The notes under the pieces were generated by a model. That model saw only the letters and a list, made by a program, of their open reading frames with translations. It searched no databases and had not been told where the DNA came from. The translations under genes and the position numbers were made by a program. 64,000 nucleotides of DNA from Nymphaea colorata (taxonomy: Eukaryota > Streptophyta > Magnoliopsida > Nymphaeales > Nymphaeaceae): contig NC_045142.1 of assembly GCF_008831285.2 (NCBI RefSeq), positions 15,317,354-15,381,353 of the forward strand. Reading direction: 5' to 3'. This document shows, piece by piece, positions 10,490 through 21,570 of this stretch. Position 1 is the first letter of the stretch. Each line of letters opens with the position of its first letter.

Positions 10490-11195
10490 GGTGACAATGG
10501 AATCTTCGATTTCTGTCCATGTCAATTCATAGTGGAGATAGCCATAGTCGGTTTTGGTGAGCACCGATTAGGCTATGGAGCATTGTCCTATTGCCAACAT
10601 TAAAAAGACAAGGTACACACCATTTTTTTTTATGCTTCTATGGAATCTTTGTGTCGAGATGGGCAAGTTGCAGGAGCAACTGCTCCCTCAAGAGAGGAGT
10701 TGTCGGCGGAGCGCCAGGGCGCTCTAGTTGCGGCCTTACATAAGGATGAAAGGCAAGTATTGCAACCAGGAAAACCCCTATGGTCGGTTCTGGCACTGTG
10801 TCAATGTGTGTAGGCAACCCTGACTGATTGGGAATTCTCTCATGGAAGGGGAGGGAGTCAAAAAATCTTTGTGCAAAGGGTATGGCACATGAGTGTGATG
10901 AACAGGGCAGAGAAAACCTGGGGATTTGGAGGGCCATCATAGATGTCTGCACTGAACTCATGAGTAAGAGCCTGGTGGAGGAATACTGCATAGCTCTTAC
11001 AGTGGTAGCCTTACAAATAAGATCGAACATAAGACCACGGGCGAAACTAGGCAAACCCCCAATACTTCCTCACAAAAGTGGGAAATCAACAAGTAGCGAA
11101 CAACCAACAGTAGGTGGGGCTTCGAGGGAGTTGGACAGAGGAAGATAGGGAGGATTAGGGGGTTCTGCAAATCCTTGAGATCTCTTCTGCTGGAA

Positions 11196-11346
11196 ATGGA
11201 GGGTGTGACGGAGATTGGTAGCTCCAAGTTTGGTGTCGATGTTGGATTCTATCTGAATGCTACACAAGTGAAATGGAAAAACTGATGAATGTATGCTTAT
11301 GTTGTCAATGAGCTGCCTAAGCTTTTGAGTGATAATTTTCAACAGC
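11196..11346 (+). pseudogene. Captured S-formylglutathione hydrolase coding fragment
   Basis: Starting with an ATG at 11196, the frame reads the N terminus M-E-G-V-T-E-I-G-S-S-K of plant S-formylglutathione hydrolase (the formaldehyde-detoxifying esterase D homologue), then jumps directly to the internal block F-G-V-D-V-G-F-Y-L-N-A-T-Q-V-K-W-K-N, two stops (TGA TGA, where the enzyme has W-R), and M-Y-A-Y-V-V-N-E-L-P-K-L-L-S-D-N-F. About 75 residues between the two blocks are missing, and the active-site serine region after the last block is absent. The absence of introns suggests an mRNA source, but the fragment is short. It lies inside the LTR element and is not functional. Confidence 0.75.
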
Positions 11347-12566
11347 CATTATTAGTACAAGATATAGGTGATTTCTGTAAGAATACAACACCCTTGGTGT
11401 TTTGGAGAGGGACAAGGATTGCCACCTTGGTTCCATTCAGCTATAGAGATATGGACTTTGGATCTAATGCTCATGAGCGATGGGTTGGTGGCCAAGAGTG
11501 TGAGGAAGTGTGCCACTTGGCATTGTTGACGCACAACCAGCTTTGACCATACAACTATATTCTTTTTACACATCTCATGCAGAAAAAAAGATTTCTTTTA
11601 GGATTGATGTCATTATGGATTAATGCTCTAGCAAACAAAGTTTCAACCCAGATACAGTTTTTCTTACCCAAGGAAATTTGGTTGTGGTTTGAATTTGAAG
11701 TTGACTTTTGGATGGATGACATCTTTGTGAAGTCAAAAAATGTCTTGGTACATGTTGAAGAGTAGGGCACTGTTGGAAATGCTGAAGGAAAATTGGCAGA
11801 TGTCAAAATCGTCTCCCTGTCCTCTACTTCCCAGGTTATATTGAGTTGTTATCGGAAGGCAGCTATTTTCATGTCTTCAATTCTTAACAAGATTGTTTCA
11901 ATCGAGCATGAGTTGCTTGAGTATGATGATCAAGGTACTCTTATAACTTTGACTGTAGAAAAAAGCCTTCTACTATCCATTCTACTATAATCAGCATACA
12001 AGACTCTCTTGGTATTCATTCCAAGAAACTCGGGTTTGGAGACATCACTAATATATCCAATTCTACAGTTATGGCCAAGTCAGCACACATTCCACTAGAA
12101 GAGATGGATGCATTTGGAATATTGTGTATGAGAAAAAACGAGTATCACAGGGCTTGGACTTCATGGCGTTGAAGAGAATGAAAGAAATTGGGGCTAGTGG
12201 CTCCTTTCATAATGCTGGTCTTCGGCTGGGAGACTTGGGACCAAAAACAAATGCAACAGAAAATGATTGGAGATATTCATCGTTAACACCAATTATTGTG
12301 GTTGGTGATTTGGGGGCAGCTCTTGCTTTCTCGTTTACCTTGTGGCAGAGGTGCTGGAGATGGAAGAATAATCTTTTGGGATCAAACTGAAACTTTCAGG
12401 CCTCCAATTGTGGGCACTGAGACTCAAATCTAACAAGCGAACTAACAGTTGCAGAAGGAAGTCGCAAGTGCTTAGGGAATGGCAATTCAAAAACGGTGCT
12501 GAACCACAAAAGAGAACCCTTCTCACACCCAGAGGACAAGGTTTCCTTTCTTAAAGGGGGACTAAT

Positions 12567-12850
12567 TGATAGTCTCCGGGTCTGGGATAGGTCGGGTCCA
12601 GTGGACTAATCCGGGAATGGTATAAATAAGGTTGGGAGAGTATTTGGGGGTTATCGCTGAGTTTTAGGTGGAACTGATCCCTCTGGGAGGGAACCCTAAT
12701 CTGGGATTAGGGTGAGCATCGTGTGCGTGTGTCGGGTTTCTGCTTGTAATGGGCAGAAACAAGGTAGTAGACACTACCAATTGGGGATTAGGGAGAGCAT
12801 CGTGTGTGTATATTGGGTTTCTACTTGTATTGGGGAGAAACAAGGTAGCA
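12567..12850 (+). repeat. 3' LTR of the non-autonomous LTR element (end truncated)
   Basis: Begins TGATAGTCTCCGGGTCTGGGA directly after the purine tract; homologous to 9654-9957 including the 81-bp tandem duplication. Homology stops at GGTAGCA (12850), so the last few bases of the LTR are lost or replaced. Confidence 0.75.
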
Positions 12851-13093
12851 CCATTGCAGACGCATCAGAAGGAATGAAACTGGCTGATGAAGGCTATGCC
12901 CTCTCATTGGGTGTTAGAAAAAGAGAAAAGACATTAATAGTGAAAGGATCTATATTCTTGGACTTTTCTCCAAGGAAAATAGCAGTCAATTCATATGGGA
13001 GAGTAGATATAGATGCAAATGTATACTATGTCACATGGGTGCAGGATGCTAGTGCAGGTACTTTTCAACAAAACTTAGGTGCCGGTGTGATGA

Positions 13094-13128
<35 letters not shown>

Positions 13129-13178
13129 CTATTATATGGTTAATTAACTGTTTAATAGTCTTATTTATCTATAATTAT
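12851..13178 (+). other. Unassigned sequence with an open frame, ending in a TA microsatellite
   Basis: An open frame on the + strand covers 12851-13096 and looks less repetitive than its surroundings, but I do not recognise a family in it and no start or splice context supports a gene. A (TA)n microsatellite occupies 13097-13126. Confidence 0.3.
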
Positions 13179-13186
13179 GTTTTAGT
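13179..13186. repeat. Target site duplication, left (GTTTTAGT)
   Basis: The octamer GTTTTAGT is repeated exactly at 14424-14431 on the other side of the hAT-like element. Confidence 0.85.
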
Positions 13187-13292
13187 CTACGTCACATAGG
13201 TATGCCGTATGGGTACGGGTTCTAGTACGGGTATAGTGAAGCAGGTATGGTCGTATGGGTACGGTGATTTTAAATCTGGCTATGGTGGTACA

Positions 13293-13325
<33 letters not shown>

Positions 13326-14423
13326 CCAAAATTCTACAAAAAATAAAAATAAACAAAATCCACTCAGTAAGAAATAAGAACTAAGACAAGGTTTAATAGT
13401 TCCTTTAAAAATCTCATAAAACATAACATATGTAGAATAACATTTATGTTTGGTGGTGTTTTGAAATTTTGAATATTTAATAGTTTTCAAAACAGCTCTT
13501 TATTAATAATTGTTTTAGTCTTGGACTTATTTTGTAATTTGTTAGTTTCACCCCAATTTTCTTTTAACAAGAGATTAGGGAAGATTAATGGGTATCAAAT
13601 TGGTTTTTCTCTCTCTCAAAAAACCAGCCGTAACAACATAAACGAAACAGCAAATAAGTAACATAAATATTAAAAAAAACACGGCAAAAATAAATGAAGA
13701 AACCAATAAAATAGGTGAATATAAATGACATGGAAACCACTCAAACTAGCAAGCAAAACATGGCAGTTAATATAAATGAAAGCAGATAGCAAATAGGTAA
13801 TGTATATAATAGAAAAGCATGGCAATATAAAATTATAAATGACACCAGCAAGACAGGTGAATACAATGAAACCAGACAAACACATGGCAGTTCAAATATC
13901 ATTATATAAATGAAATCAGCAAAAAAGTAACATAAATATAAAAGCAGATGACACGACATGAGGTTGATTTCAAATCACATGGCAAACTCAAATCAGTTGC
14001 GGAGCAAGCCAAAAATGAAGAGTCTAAATAACCCTAAAAAGAGAATTAGATAAAAACATAGGAAAGACTGGTAGTCGTCATCTATTGCCGGTTGCTGCCG
14101 GCAGACATCCATCGCCGGTTACCGCAGGCGGATGTCCATCACCGGTAACCGCCGGGCGGATGTCCATTGCCGGTCAACATTGGCCGGCGAAGCTCTCCAC
14201 CGCAATCCATCACCAAAGACTCATCGTTCAAAGGTAAAAAAGAAGTGGAAGAGGCGTCAAGCAAAGACGTTTGGCAGAAAACTTTTATTTAAGGTGGTTT
14301 GGATCAGTTCCAACCCGAAACCGAGGTCCAACCCATACCACACCATACCAGCGCACCCCAATCGCCGTACCGGTGTACCGGTACAGATACGTTGGGCAAA
14401 ATCCATGTACCTATGTGACATAG
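13187..14423. mobile_element. hAT-like non-autonomous DNA transposon, copy 1 (1,237 bp)
   Basis: Left end CTACGTCACATAGG, right end CCTATGTGACATAG, so 13 of 14 terminal bases are inverted repeats. Perfect 8-bp target duplications GTTTTAGT flank it; 8 bp is diagnostic of the hAT superfamily among the common plant classes. Just inside both ends are several TACGGG/CCGTAC hexamers, which resemble subterminal transposase-binding repeats. The interior contains a TA microsatellite (13299-13325), AT-rich sequence and a GC-rich stretch of four imperfect units of about 28-30 bp built on CATCGCCGGTTACCG (about 14080-14190). No transposase is encoded. Two more complete copies lie at 40435-41259 and 49329-49903. 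Confidence 0.82.
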
Positions 14424-14431
14424 GTTTTAGT
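14424..14431. repeat. Target site duplication, right (GTTTTAGT)
   Basis: Exact copy of 13179-13186. Confidence 0.85.
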
Positions 14432-14519
14432 CATTATAAACATTTGTACTATGATCAGTTTAGTAAGGTGTGTATCTAACATGGTCAGTTTTGGCTTAGT
14501 TCGGTTGATCACAGCAGAT

Positions 14520-14631
14520 CCATGTCACATAGGTACGGATGCAGGTGCTGGTGCGGGTACGGGTATAGACCATTTTCAAAAAACTTGGATGCAGGGGTGT
14601 ACGGCCGTGTGTGTGTGTGTGTGTGTGTGTT
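14520..14631. mobile_element. Truncated end of the hAT-like family
   Basis: CCATGTCACATAGGTACGG at 14520-14538 is the family terminus, followed by TGCGGGTACGGGTA and the stretch GACCATTTTCAAAAAA that also follows the left end of the 49329 copy. The homology ends in a (GT)n microsatellite (14607-14631). No second terminus was found nearby, so this is a fragment. Confidence 0.65.
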
Positions 14632-15745
14632 AATTTTTACTATGTTGTGGTTGGTTAACTTTGTGGGAGAAGGGCTTATGTATCAGTTGGCCAATGCTTT
14701 TCTGGCATAGCTTGTTGTGTCACAGCAATTGTAGAGTTAGAGGAATGAGCATTTATTTGTTATCTGTAATTGGGTTGGTAAAGAACACCTAGATTTTATG
14801 CGTATTTTCACTGGCCACACCTACATAAATAGTTATGGATGAGTTTGAACCTGGAACTGGTTATTTGGGGAACCTAAAATCTTCCTTTTTATGTCGTCCA
14901 TCTTTTTTTAATTCATTATTTTGTTTAACTTTGACCTTGAGCATTTGTCAGGGATAACAAAATGTTCCCCAGTAAGGGAAGAGCGAAAAACTGAATCATG
15001 GAGTTAGGAAGATCTTTCCAGAAACATAGTTCACTTGTCGTGTCACAACTGTTGCAAGGAGTGCTGAGAGAAAAGATCGAATTGATTCATTAACCCTAAT
15101 CCTATGAACAAATAGGATAAGGGGACGATAGAAAGATTAGATTATCAGTCCACACATTAACCAAAAATAATAAAGAAGGAACAGAAATAACAATTAACAT
15201 CCACCAACCGAAACTATTTACTACAAGAGGACTCACTATCTATGAGAACTATAACTAACAACATTTGGAGGGTTAGAGGAATGAGTATTTGGTTGCTATC
15301 TGTAATGGTGTTGGCAAAGAACATCCTTGAGTGTTGGTCAAGGAGAACAAAATGTTCTCCAGTAAGACAAGAATGAATCATGGAGTTAGGAAAGATCTTT
15401 TCAGAAATATAGCAAGAATCAGTAAAAGGAATGTTCTGATCTTTGTGATCCTTTAAGTTGCAGTAACATGAAAATTTTCAAATGTAAATAGGTGGAAGAC
15501 ATTGGGGGACTAACATGGATAAGCTGTTGAAATAAGGGAGTGGTTGTTAAAGTTCCCAGTTGCATTAGCCTATAGGAAAATGGAGTAAAGCTTATATATA
15601 TACCTTTGGCCACAAAGAAATATAGAAAATTGTTGCACTATAGTCTGTTCTGTTGTCAACAACATGAGCAGACACAAGCACTAGATGTGCACATCTTTGG
15701 AAGATATTTTCATCTTATGATGTGCTAAACATGGAGTTAACTAGC
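14632..15745. other. No gene seen
   Basis: AT-rich sequence. Two partial direct repeats occur: GAACAAAATGTTCTCCAGTAAGACAAGA at about 15339-15371 resembles AACAAAATGTTCCCCAGTAAGGGAAGA at about 14956-14983, with related flanks. This suggests an old local duplication about 380 bp apart. Confidence 0.35.
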
Positions 15746-16100
15746 TGTTCGCTTCTCCACTTCCTTGCATACATGTTGTCCATTTGTATATGCTTCATTT
15801 ACTTGTAAAGGAATACTCTCCCACCGGTCAGTGTCATCTTTTATATGTAAGGATTCCCTTGCTTTGGGTGTTTGGCAAGTGGACTCTTGTATGCGCCTTT
15901 GGGCACCCTTATAAGTTGAGTTTGAGTTTCCTCACTTACCTCTTTCGTGATATACTGTGTTCTTAAGTTAATGAAACAATGCATTGCACATTCTTCTACC
16001 CCTTTGCTTTATGCACTTCTTTTTATTTTTAAGTGAACTGCATAAACACTCTTATGCCCTAGGGTTGCGGCTGAAAGGAGGACCCTCACACTGAACAGAC
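15746..16100 (+). repeat. Solo LTR of the first gypsy family
   Basis: Begins TGTTCGCTTCTCC and contains the same ordered blocks as the LTRs at 377 and 5402: AATACTCTCCCACCGGTCAGTGTCA, GTGATATACTGTGTTC and TTAATGAAACAATGCATTGCA, then a GGTTGCGGCTGAAAGG end region. No internal element sequence or primer binding site follows, so this is a solo LTR left by recombination or a fragment. The exact right end is uncertain. Confidence 0.65.
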
Positions 16101-17341
16101 TGAAAGGAAGGTTGGCTCGTGGCACTGGCATTCTTTTTTATTTTCATGGTATATCTTTTGTTGAAATTCATTTTGATACCATCCTTTAGTTCAGGAATCA
16201 TAGAAACTCTAAAGGACCATGTTTCCAGGAAACTGATAAGATATTGCTGTTTGTGTTCATTTCAGTTAGAACAACAGGACTATAAAGTAGGAATATACGC
16301 CACTGGGTATTTGTCTAATGTAGGCCTATTGTGTGTTATGATGATAGGGAAGCTGCCGCAATTTTCATGAACTTTTTGAAATAAGAGGATGCAATGAGAA
16401 ATTCAGAACTCTTGGAGCTTTTAATTCAGTACAAGAGTTTCTTAACTTTCTTTAGGAGCATCAGGAGTTTCTTTAAAAGCGTGGGGTGCTTGATCCTGAC
16501 CAAGGTAGAAGTCAATGATGTTAATGGTGTTTGTGCATAACGTTGTTCTTGTCTTGCAGAATTTGTTGTCCAACCGAGGCAAGGCCATGGAAAAATTTTG
16601 TAAATGGTTTCTTGACAGATGTAGACCTTCCAAGAAGGTGACCTCCGACTGTCTAGCATTTCAATATATTTTGGGGAATATTCTAGTACCTCATTAGGGG
16701 AAATTGAAATCAACCGGCTACTTTTATGACTAAATGGTTTTTTTTTTGTATTATTAAAAACTATTGCAAAAGGTACGTTACATTACAAGTAACTGGTCAT
16801 TGCAATGTTTTTTATGATGGTTTTTAACGACATAAAATAAAAATAATATATCCATTTGGCCACAGAGATAGTGGGCTGATTTTCAATTTGCGGCCACCAA
16901 GAGCCGTGCACTGTTTTTGGTTCCTTTGTCAATTTTGACATGTTTGATCAGCTTGATATATGAATGTCCAACTGGTTTGCATAGACTTTGAAAACTCTTC
17001 CCATCCGTCACACCAAAGGAAAATCCTTAATCATGCTCCAGCATCGAACCTCGTGATCGTCAATGTCTATCTTCTATAGCTATATTATTTTCCTAACAGT
17101 TTCAGGGATCGATCCACATGGCATGGTTTGTCCTGGATGTTCCCGTGTTCACAGCAGGGTCTAACGTGCAAGCTCGAATCAGAATGCCATATGCTTAGAC
17201 CATTCTCGGCACATCTAGGAACTTGTGGTACCCAAATTCTAAAGCAAAGATATTGAAACGCTGCAGATATTACAGCTACTTAGATCACCCTTTTATTTTA
17301 GTTATGTTTTTTTAGTAGGCATGCGTTTTTTATTTGGCTTA
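16101..17341. other. No gene recognised
   Basis: At about 16375-16500 one frame reads an exon-like string (F-R-T-L-G-A-F-N-S-V-Q-E-F-L-N-F-L) broken by stops; I could not assign it. A T-rich tract is at 16739-16749. Nothing else is supported. Confidence 0.3.
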
Positions 17342-17376
17342 ATACCTTTCTCAGCCTTTTGGCTAAGATCAAGTGT
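17342..17376 (+). pseudogene. Truncated U2 spliceosomal snRNA copy (5' end only)
   Basis: Bases 17342-17376 match the first 35 nucleotides of plant U2 snRNA (ATACCTTTCTCxGCCTTTTGGCTAAGATCAAGTGT) with one substitution (A for G at the position marked x). The match stops at the end of stem I, before the branch-point-recognition region. There is no upstream sequence element of the type plant snRNA genes need (RTCCCACATCG about 70 bases upstream) and no TATA box at -30. This is therefore a 3'-truncated pseudogene and not an active gene. Confidence 0.75.
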
Positions 17377-19550
17377 GTACTATTTCGCTTCTTGAACTCG
17401 GTTTCTGCCTTGGGCGTCTAACGAGAGAGAAACAAATTGCTAAATTAGACCATAAATAGTTTTGGGTGAACAGGAGGTTAACAATTCACCGTTCAAAAAA
17501 GAGGTTTTAAGATTCTTCTATTTTCTCGTACTTTAAGGGTTTTGGGTTATTTTGACACTAACATGACACATGACAGCAGTGCACCTTTCAACTTAGGTAT
17601 TGTTCTTCATTATTTAAAATATAAAGGTGGAGCACCCATGAAATCAAAGTAGAAACCTGTCCTTTTTAGGCTCTAAACCTCTCACCTACATATGATGTCT
17701 ATTTCTAAAACTAAAATTTTAGAAATCAAAGAATCATTCTGCAAGAATAACAGTTCCAGCCTTTTTTCTAATTAGTGTTTAATGAAAAGAAAATAAAGTT
17801 CGTTAAAAACCTCACATTTGTTTGATGAAGGAGAAAAATAAAGTTTAGGAATAAAAAAAGTTATCGTGAGGATGATCATGTCCAACGTTGGCAACAGCAG
17901 CTTGAGTGCAATATATGGGTCCTATTACCATATATTGTGCTGCCCTAGTCCTCACTGTAGCAGTCATTTGGCCTGGCTAACCTCCGAAGACATTACTCCT
18001 ATCCGCTAGTGTTTGGGACATTAAATCTTACGCAAATTATCAATTTTTAGAGAGGGACAGGGGCGGACAATCAAAAATTTCATCTTAAATCATTTACAAT
18101 CTATCCAACTTTCAATGCCATCAGGAGAATAGTGCCAGCAAATCGAAAAAAGGATGCGATCTCCTGCCCGACCAGTTAAGAAAGGGAGAGATAGATATGC
18201 CCTGCTGCGTGGTTTCATGGTGTTGAGGCGTCATGCACTTAACGCTACATCTTATGAACGGCCTTTCCTTCAAAAAATTGTATCCTAGTTATTTTGCGTC
18301 ATACTTTAAGGCTTCACCCCATTAATGATGCCCTTTCCTTGAAAGAATTGTAGCCGTAATTATTTCAATTTCTTCAACCAGAAACAATGATGATTTGAAG
18401 TAGTTTCGGCTCTCTTTTCATCACGTACCACAAAATATTGGGTGAGAACAAGATTTGGCTTCTCGATTAACTCGACAAAATTAAATGAGAAAAGGAATAA
18501 TTTTGATGGATTCAAATTTGACCAAGATGTCTGAACATAATGATAGGAAATTCTGCAAATAAAAACATGTATACTTTAGTTGATATTGTTCCCCCATTCC
18601 TACAAATGGCAAAAACTTTCCCAAATCCTTAAGCAGAGAATAGTAGAGTGACAAAATATAATGTCGGGAAATTAGTTTACCAACACAAACGTCAGGATGA
18701 TAAACTTCATAAACCATTTCCTTTTTTTTTTCAGGAGGAAATTGTTTGAAGCCCCAAAACAAGATTGACAAGTTCATGCTACTTCAGAGAACAAACTATA
18801 GTCATAACATGATTGGCAGCAACTGAGAAAGTCATGTTAGGAGTTCGCTTTACATATTGGAGCCAAAGTTGTTTAAGTAGGGAGATATTTATGCCTAGCA
18901 AAACATTCAAAATAAGCCTGAAATATGCATGATATAGCCAAAAAATTTAAAGGATTCGAGCATAAAATTCAACTTACAACATCAAAGACCTAGCAATCAT
19001 AACTAGACTAGACTGTAGCCAGAGAATAACTCCACTGGAGGTTCTCGTGCACCATTTTGGCTGTATCAGCTGCTATATGGAAAGCATCATCATCTATATC
19101 ATCCTAATCATATAGGTGAACAATTAACTTAGAGGAAAATGCATATACATGATGGGAACTGTAAACAAAATCCTCAAGCGTAATAGAAAACCAAGACCAG
19201 ATAACATACGATCACATGCCACGTAACAACATGCTACACACACCTAAACTTGCAGATGCTATAGATGAACTTGTACAATCCTTGTTTGTTAGGCTTCTTA
19301 TTGATGCTGAGGGGTCATCTGTGGCCTAGGACAAAACATGCTGCAATAGAACAACTAGTGTGATGGACCTCAATTGTGCCCCATGTGACATGATTAGCAA
19401 TCCAACAAGTGCATGATGTTGCATTATATAGACATACATATACATCTACACATAAAAGGTAGAGAGAGAGAGAGAGAGAGAGAGCTTGCCAGTTGCCAAC
19501 ATTCTCAACCACAAAATCTTTTTAAAATGAACCAGTTGTACAGTCAAGGA
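17377..19550. other. No gene seen
   Basis: AT-rich sequence with a T-rich stretch near 18720 and a GA microsatellite (19461-19484). No coding motif, terminal repeat or RNA gene was recognised on either strand. Confidence 0.4.
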
Positions 19551-19551
19551 G

Positions 19552-20100
19552 CTTTTTTCTGAACAAGCGCCCCACATTCAGACTGTCCTAGAAAAGGCTG
19601 AGATCAGAGTCGATCTTCCAGCCTTGACGGATAGTGCAGAGGATACTCTGGTATGGCAGGATAATCTGCAGATACCTTGTTTCCAGGTAAAGCATCTGGA
19701 ACAAAATCCGCAAGAATGCATTAGTGGATCCGTGCAAAGAACTCATCTGAAGGACAGCCGCTATTCCAAGGGCTTGCTGGACCGTTTACGTAGCTCTGGA
19801 AAATAAACTGCTCACAGATTCTACGTTTCAAGAGTAGAGAATGTGAAAATGAGACTCACCTGTTTCTCAAGTGTCACAAAACTGAGCTGATTTGGAGAGA
19901 AGCCGTCCGTCATTTTGGATGCAACCGATGGAGGGAAACAACTATCTTAGACGCCTTCAAATGGTGGCAAAACAGAAGATTCAAAAACCGAACCATAGAG
20001 AAGTGCTGGAAATCTTGCTTCCATGTCGCTCTGTGGTTCATTTGCAAAATGAAGAATTCGATAAAGCATGACAAGGAAAAACGGCCTTCATGAAACACAC
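19552..20100 (+). pseudogene. LINE ORF2 C-terminal remnant (zf-RVT region)
   Basis: At 19630-19665 the frame reads A-E-D-T-L-V-W-Q-D-N, the segment that precedes the F-S-V-K-S motif in plant L1-type LINE ORF2 proteins. From 19839 another frame reads E-x-E-T-H-L-F-L-K-C-H-K-T-E-L-I-W, the characteristic tail of the zf-RVT zinc-binding domain, followed by a W-W-Q-N-R-R-F-K-N stretch. Together they fit the C-terminal third of ORF2. Stops and frameshifts break it. No poly(A) tail or target duplication was identified. Confidence 0.65.
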
Positions 20101-20256
20101 ATGATATGTGGTAGATCTGTAAGGAAGAACTGGAAACAACATGAGGAAGCTCAAATTCGCACCTGGCACGTTGTGAGGGATCTGGCAAGGGAAAATCACT
20201 GCAACTATCAGCATTCACATAGCCACCTGCTGGAAGTTCAGGAGTAAAGGAGTAAG

Positions 20257-20631
20257 TTGTCGAAGCCAGGACCAACGAAGGGCGGTACATGTGAGGAGCA
20301 GCTGCCTGGGACAGCAAGGATGAAAGGTAGGTGGTTTCTAGATGCATTGAAGTGCTTTGTGCAAGAGGTTCTGTTGGCCAATGTGGTGATCAAGGCCAAT
20401 AACAGGGATTGGATGGAGTCGATGAAAAAGGCCAACTCTGATGATCCATCAACCACAGAAGCTCATTTTGGTGGTATTGCTGATATGAACAATACATGGT
20501 TCGTTCCTGGTAGGCCAGCTTATGAGGTTGGCCAACTTTTGTATCTAAAGCTAACTGAAGGCGTCAAATTTTGGACCCTGTCATCGGATGGCTGGAAGGT
20601 TTTTTCTGGAGAATGTATATCCATGGGGTAG
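20257..20631 (+). other. Unassigned 124-codon open frame next to the LINE remnant
   Basis: A continuous frame that may extend upstream of its first ATG. It has a well-mixed composition (W-F-L-D-A-L-K-C-F, G-R-P-A-Y-E-V-G-Q-L, V-K-F-W-T-L-S-S-D-G-W). I do not recognise a family. It lies where a LINE RNase H domain would follow the zf-RVT region, but the expected D-G and catalytic motifs are not visible, so the relation is unproven. Confidence 0.3.
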
Positions 20632-20849
20632 GATATCCCATTTTTGCTGCATATATTACCATAAGGTTTGGTGGCCTAAGCCCCTAGCAGCCGTTCTCCG
20701 GAAGAAGCTAAAATCAAATAACAGTTCTATGAGGAATGTGAACCAAATGTCAAGGAGAAATAAGGGTCAAACCACAAAATACCATCAAGCATAGATTACT
20801 CCGTTGAAACAACACATATTAAGTATAGATCCAACAGCATAAGAAGAAT

Positions 20850-21570
20850 TCGCACACAAGCAAATGATCACAAAATGATAGACGCCCTTTTGACTATGTT
20901 TCTTCCCTTGAACGATCTTCAAATACTCCTTCAGATGGTTGTTTGATGCTTCAAGAACGGAAAATTACTTGTAGATTGCACTTTTGTCTCAACACATGAG
21001 TGGATAATCATAAATGTGATATCTTTGCTTTCAAAGGCTACATAGTGCTTTCAGCAGGGCTTCATCTTTGATGTCCTATTAATGGTGAGTTGACATCAAA
21101 CATATGCATGCAATATTGAATCACAGTACCTGCAAACATTTCATAAGCCATAACATGATGTCAAACGTATGCATGCAAGTATCATGAATATTTCCAAGAA
21201 ATAACCATCTTTTCTCCACTATAAAGTTATGATACTCGACAACCACACAAAAATCATGCATTACATAGCCAACAGCTCCTAAATCTATAGTCTACAAAGA
21301 ACGAGGTTCTATTATAAGAGTACAACTAGAAGCAAAAGGATAAGCATTTTGTGTCTTAAAGATGTGCACCTTCTTTCTTTTGCTACATTCTGGTGCAAAA
21401 TAACTTAACTTACTACAACTGAAGCATTTGGTTTTGCTCTTTTACCTTCGTCCACAATGCTTTCCATAGCATTTCTGCTTCCCATCCTGCTTTTTTATCC
21501 TACTCATTTGCACGTTTATTCTTTAATTACCTAGACCATCACACTCTTTTCCTTTTAAAACTAGGGCCCT
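20850..21570 (-). pseudogene. Antisense Ty1/copia remnant (gag zinc knuckle and protease)
   Basis: Read on the minus strand, 21360-21445 gives C-F-S-C-S-K-L-S-Y-F-A-P-E-C, a CCHC zinc knuckle with its histidine replaced. About 45 codons further on comes I-D-L-G-A-V-G-Y-V-M-H-D, the copia protease active site region (normally L-D-S-G-A-S-x-H). Then follows W-L-F-L-G-N as in copia protease and spacer regions. Multiple stops are present. No LTR was assigned. Confidence 0.6.

Larger units (their letters stand above)
9654..12850 (+). mobile_element. Non-autonomous LTR retrotransposon carrying host-derived sequence
   Basis: Two related LTRs (9654-9957 and 12567-12850), an initiator tRNA-Met primer binding site (9960-9972) and a purine tract (AAAGGGGGACTAA, 12553-12565) define the element. 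The 2.6-kb interior has no recognisable protease, reverse transcriptase or integrase. It starts with a gag-like coiled-coil stretch (about 10010-10220), continues with broken sequence, and contains a rearranged piece of an S-formylglutathione hydrolase coding sequence at 11196-11346. The 3' LTR lacks the last bases present in the 5' LTR, and no target duplication is visible. It must have relied on proteins made by other elements. A large retrotransposon derivative is the best class name. Confidence 0.72.

Noticed and set aside
13097-13325. Y-I-Y-I and I-Y-I-Y rich open frames, also at 23949-23999
   Set aside because: These are (TA)n microsatellites read as protein.
17342-17376. A functional U2 snRNA gene
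   Set aside because: Only the first 35 bases are present and the upstream sequence element and TATA box of plant snRNA genes are missing.
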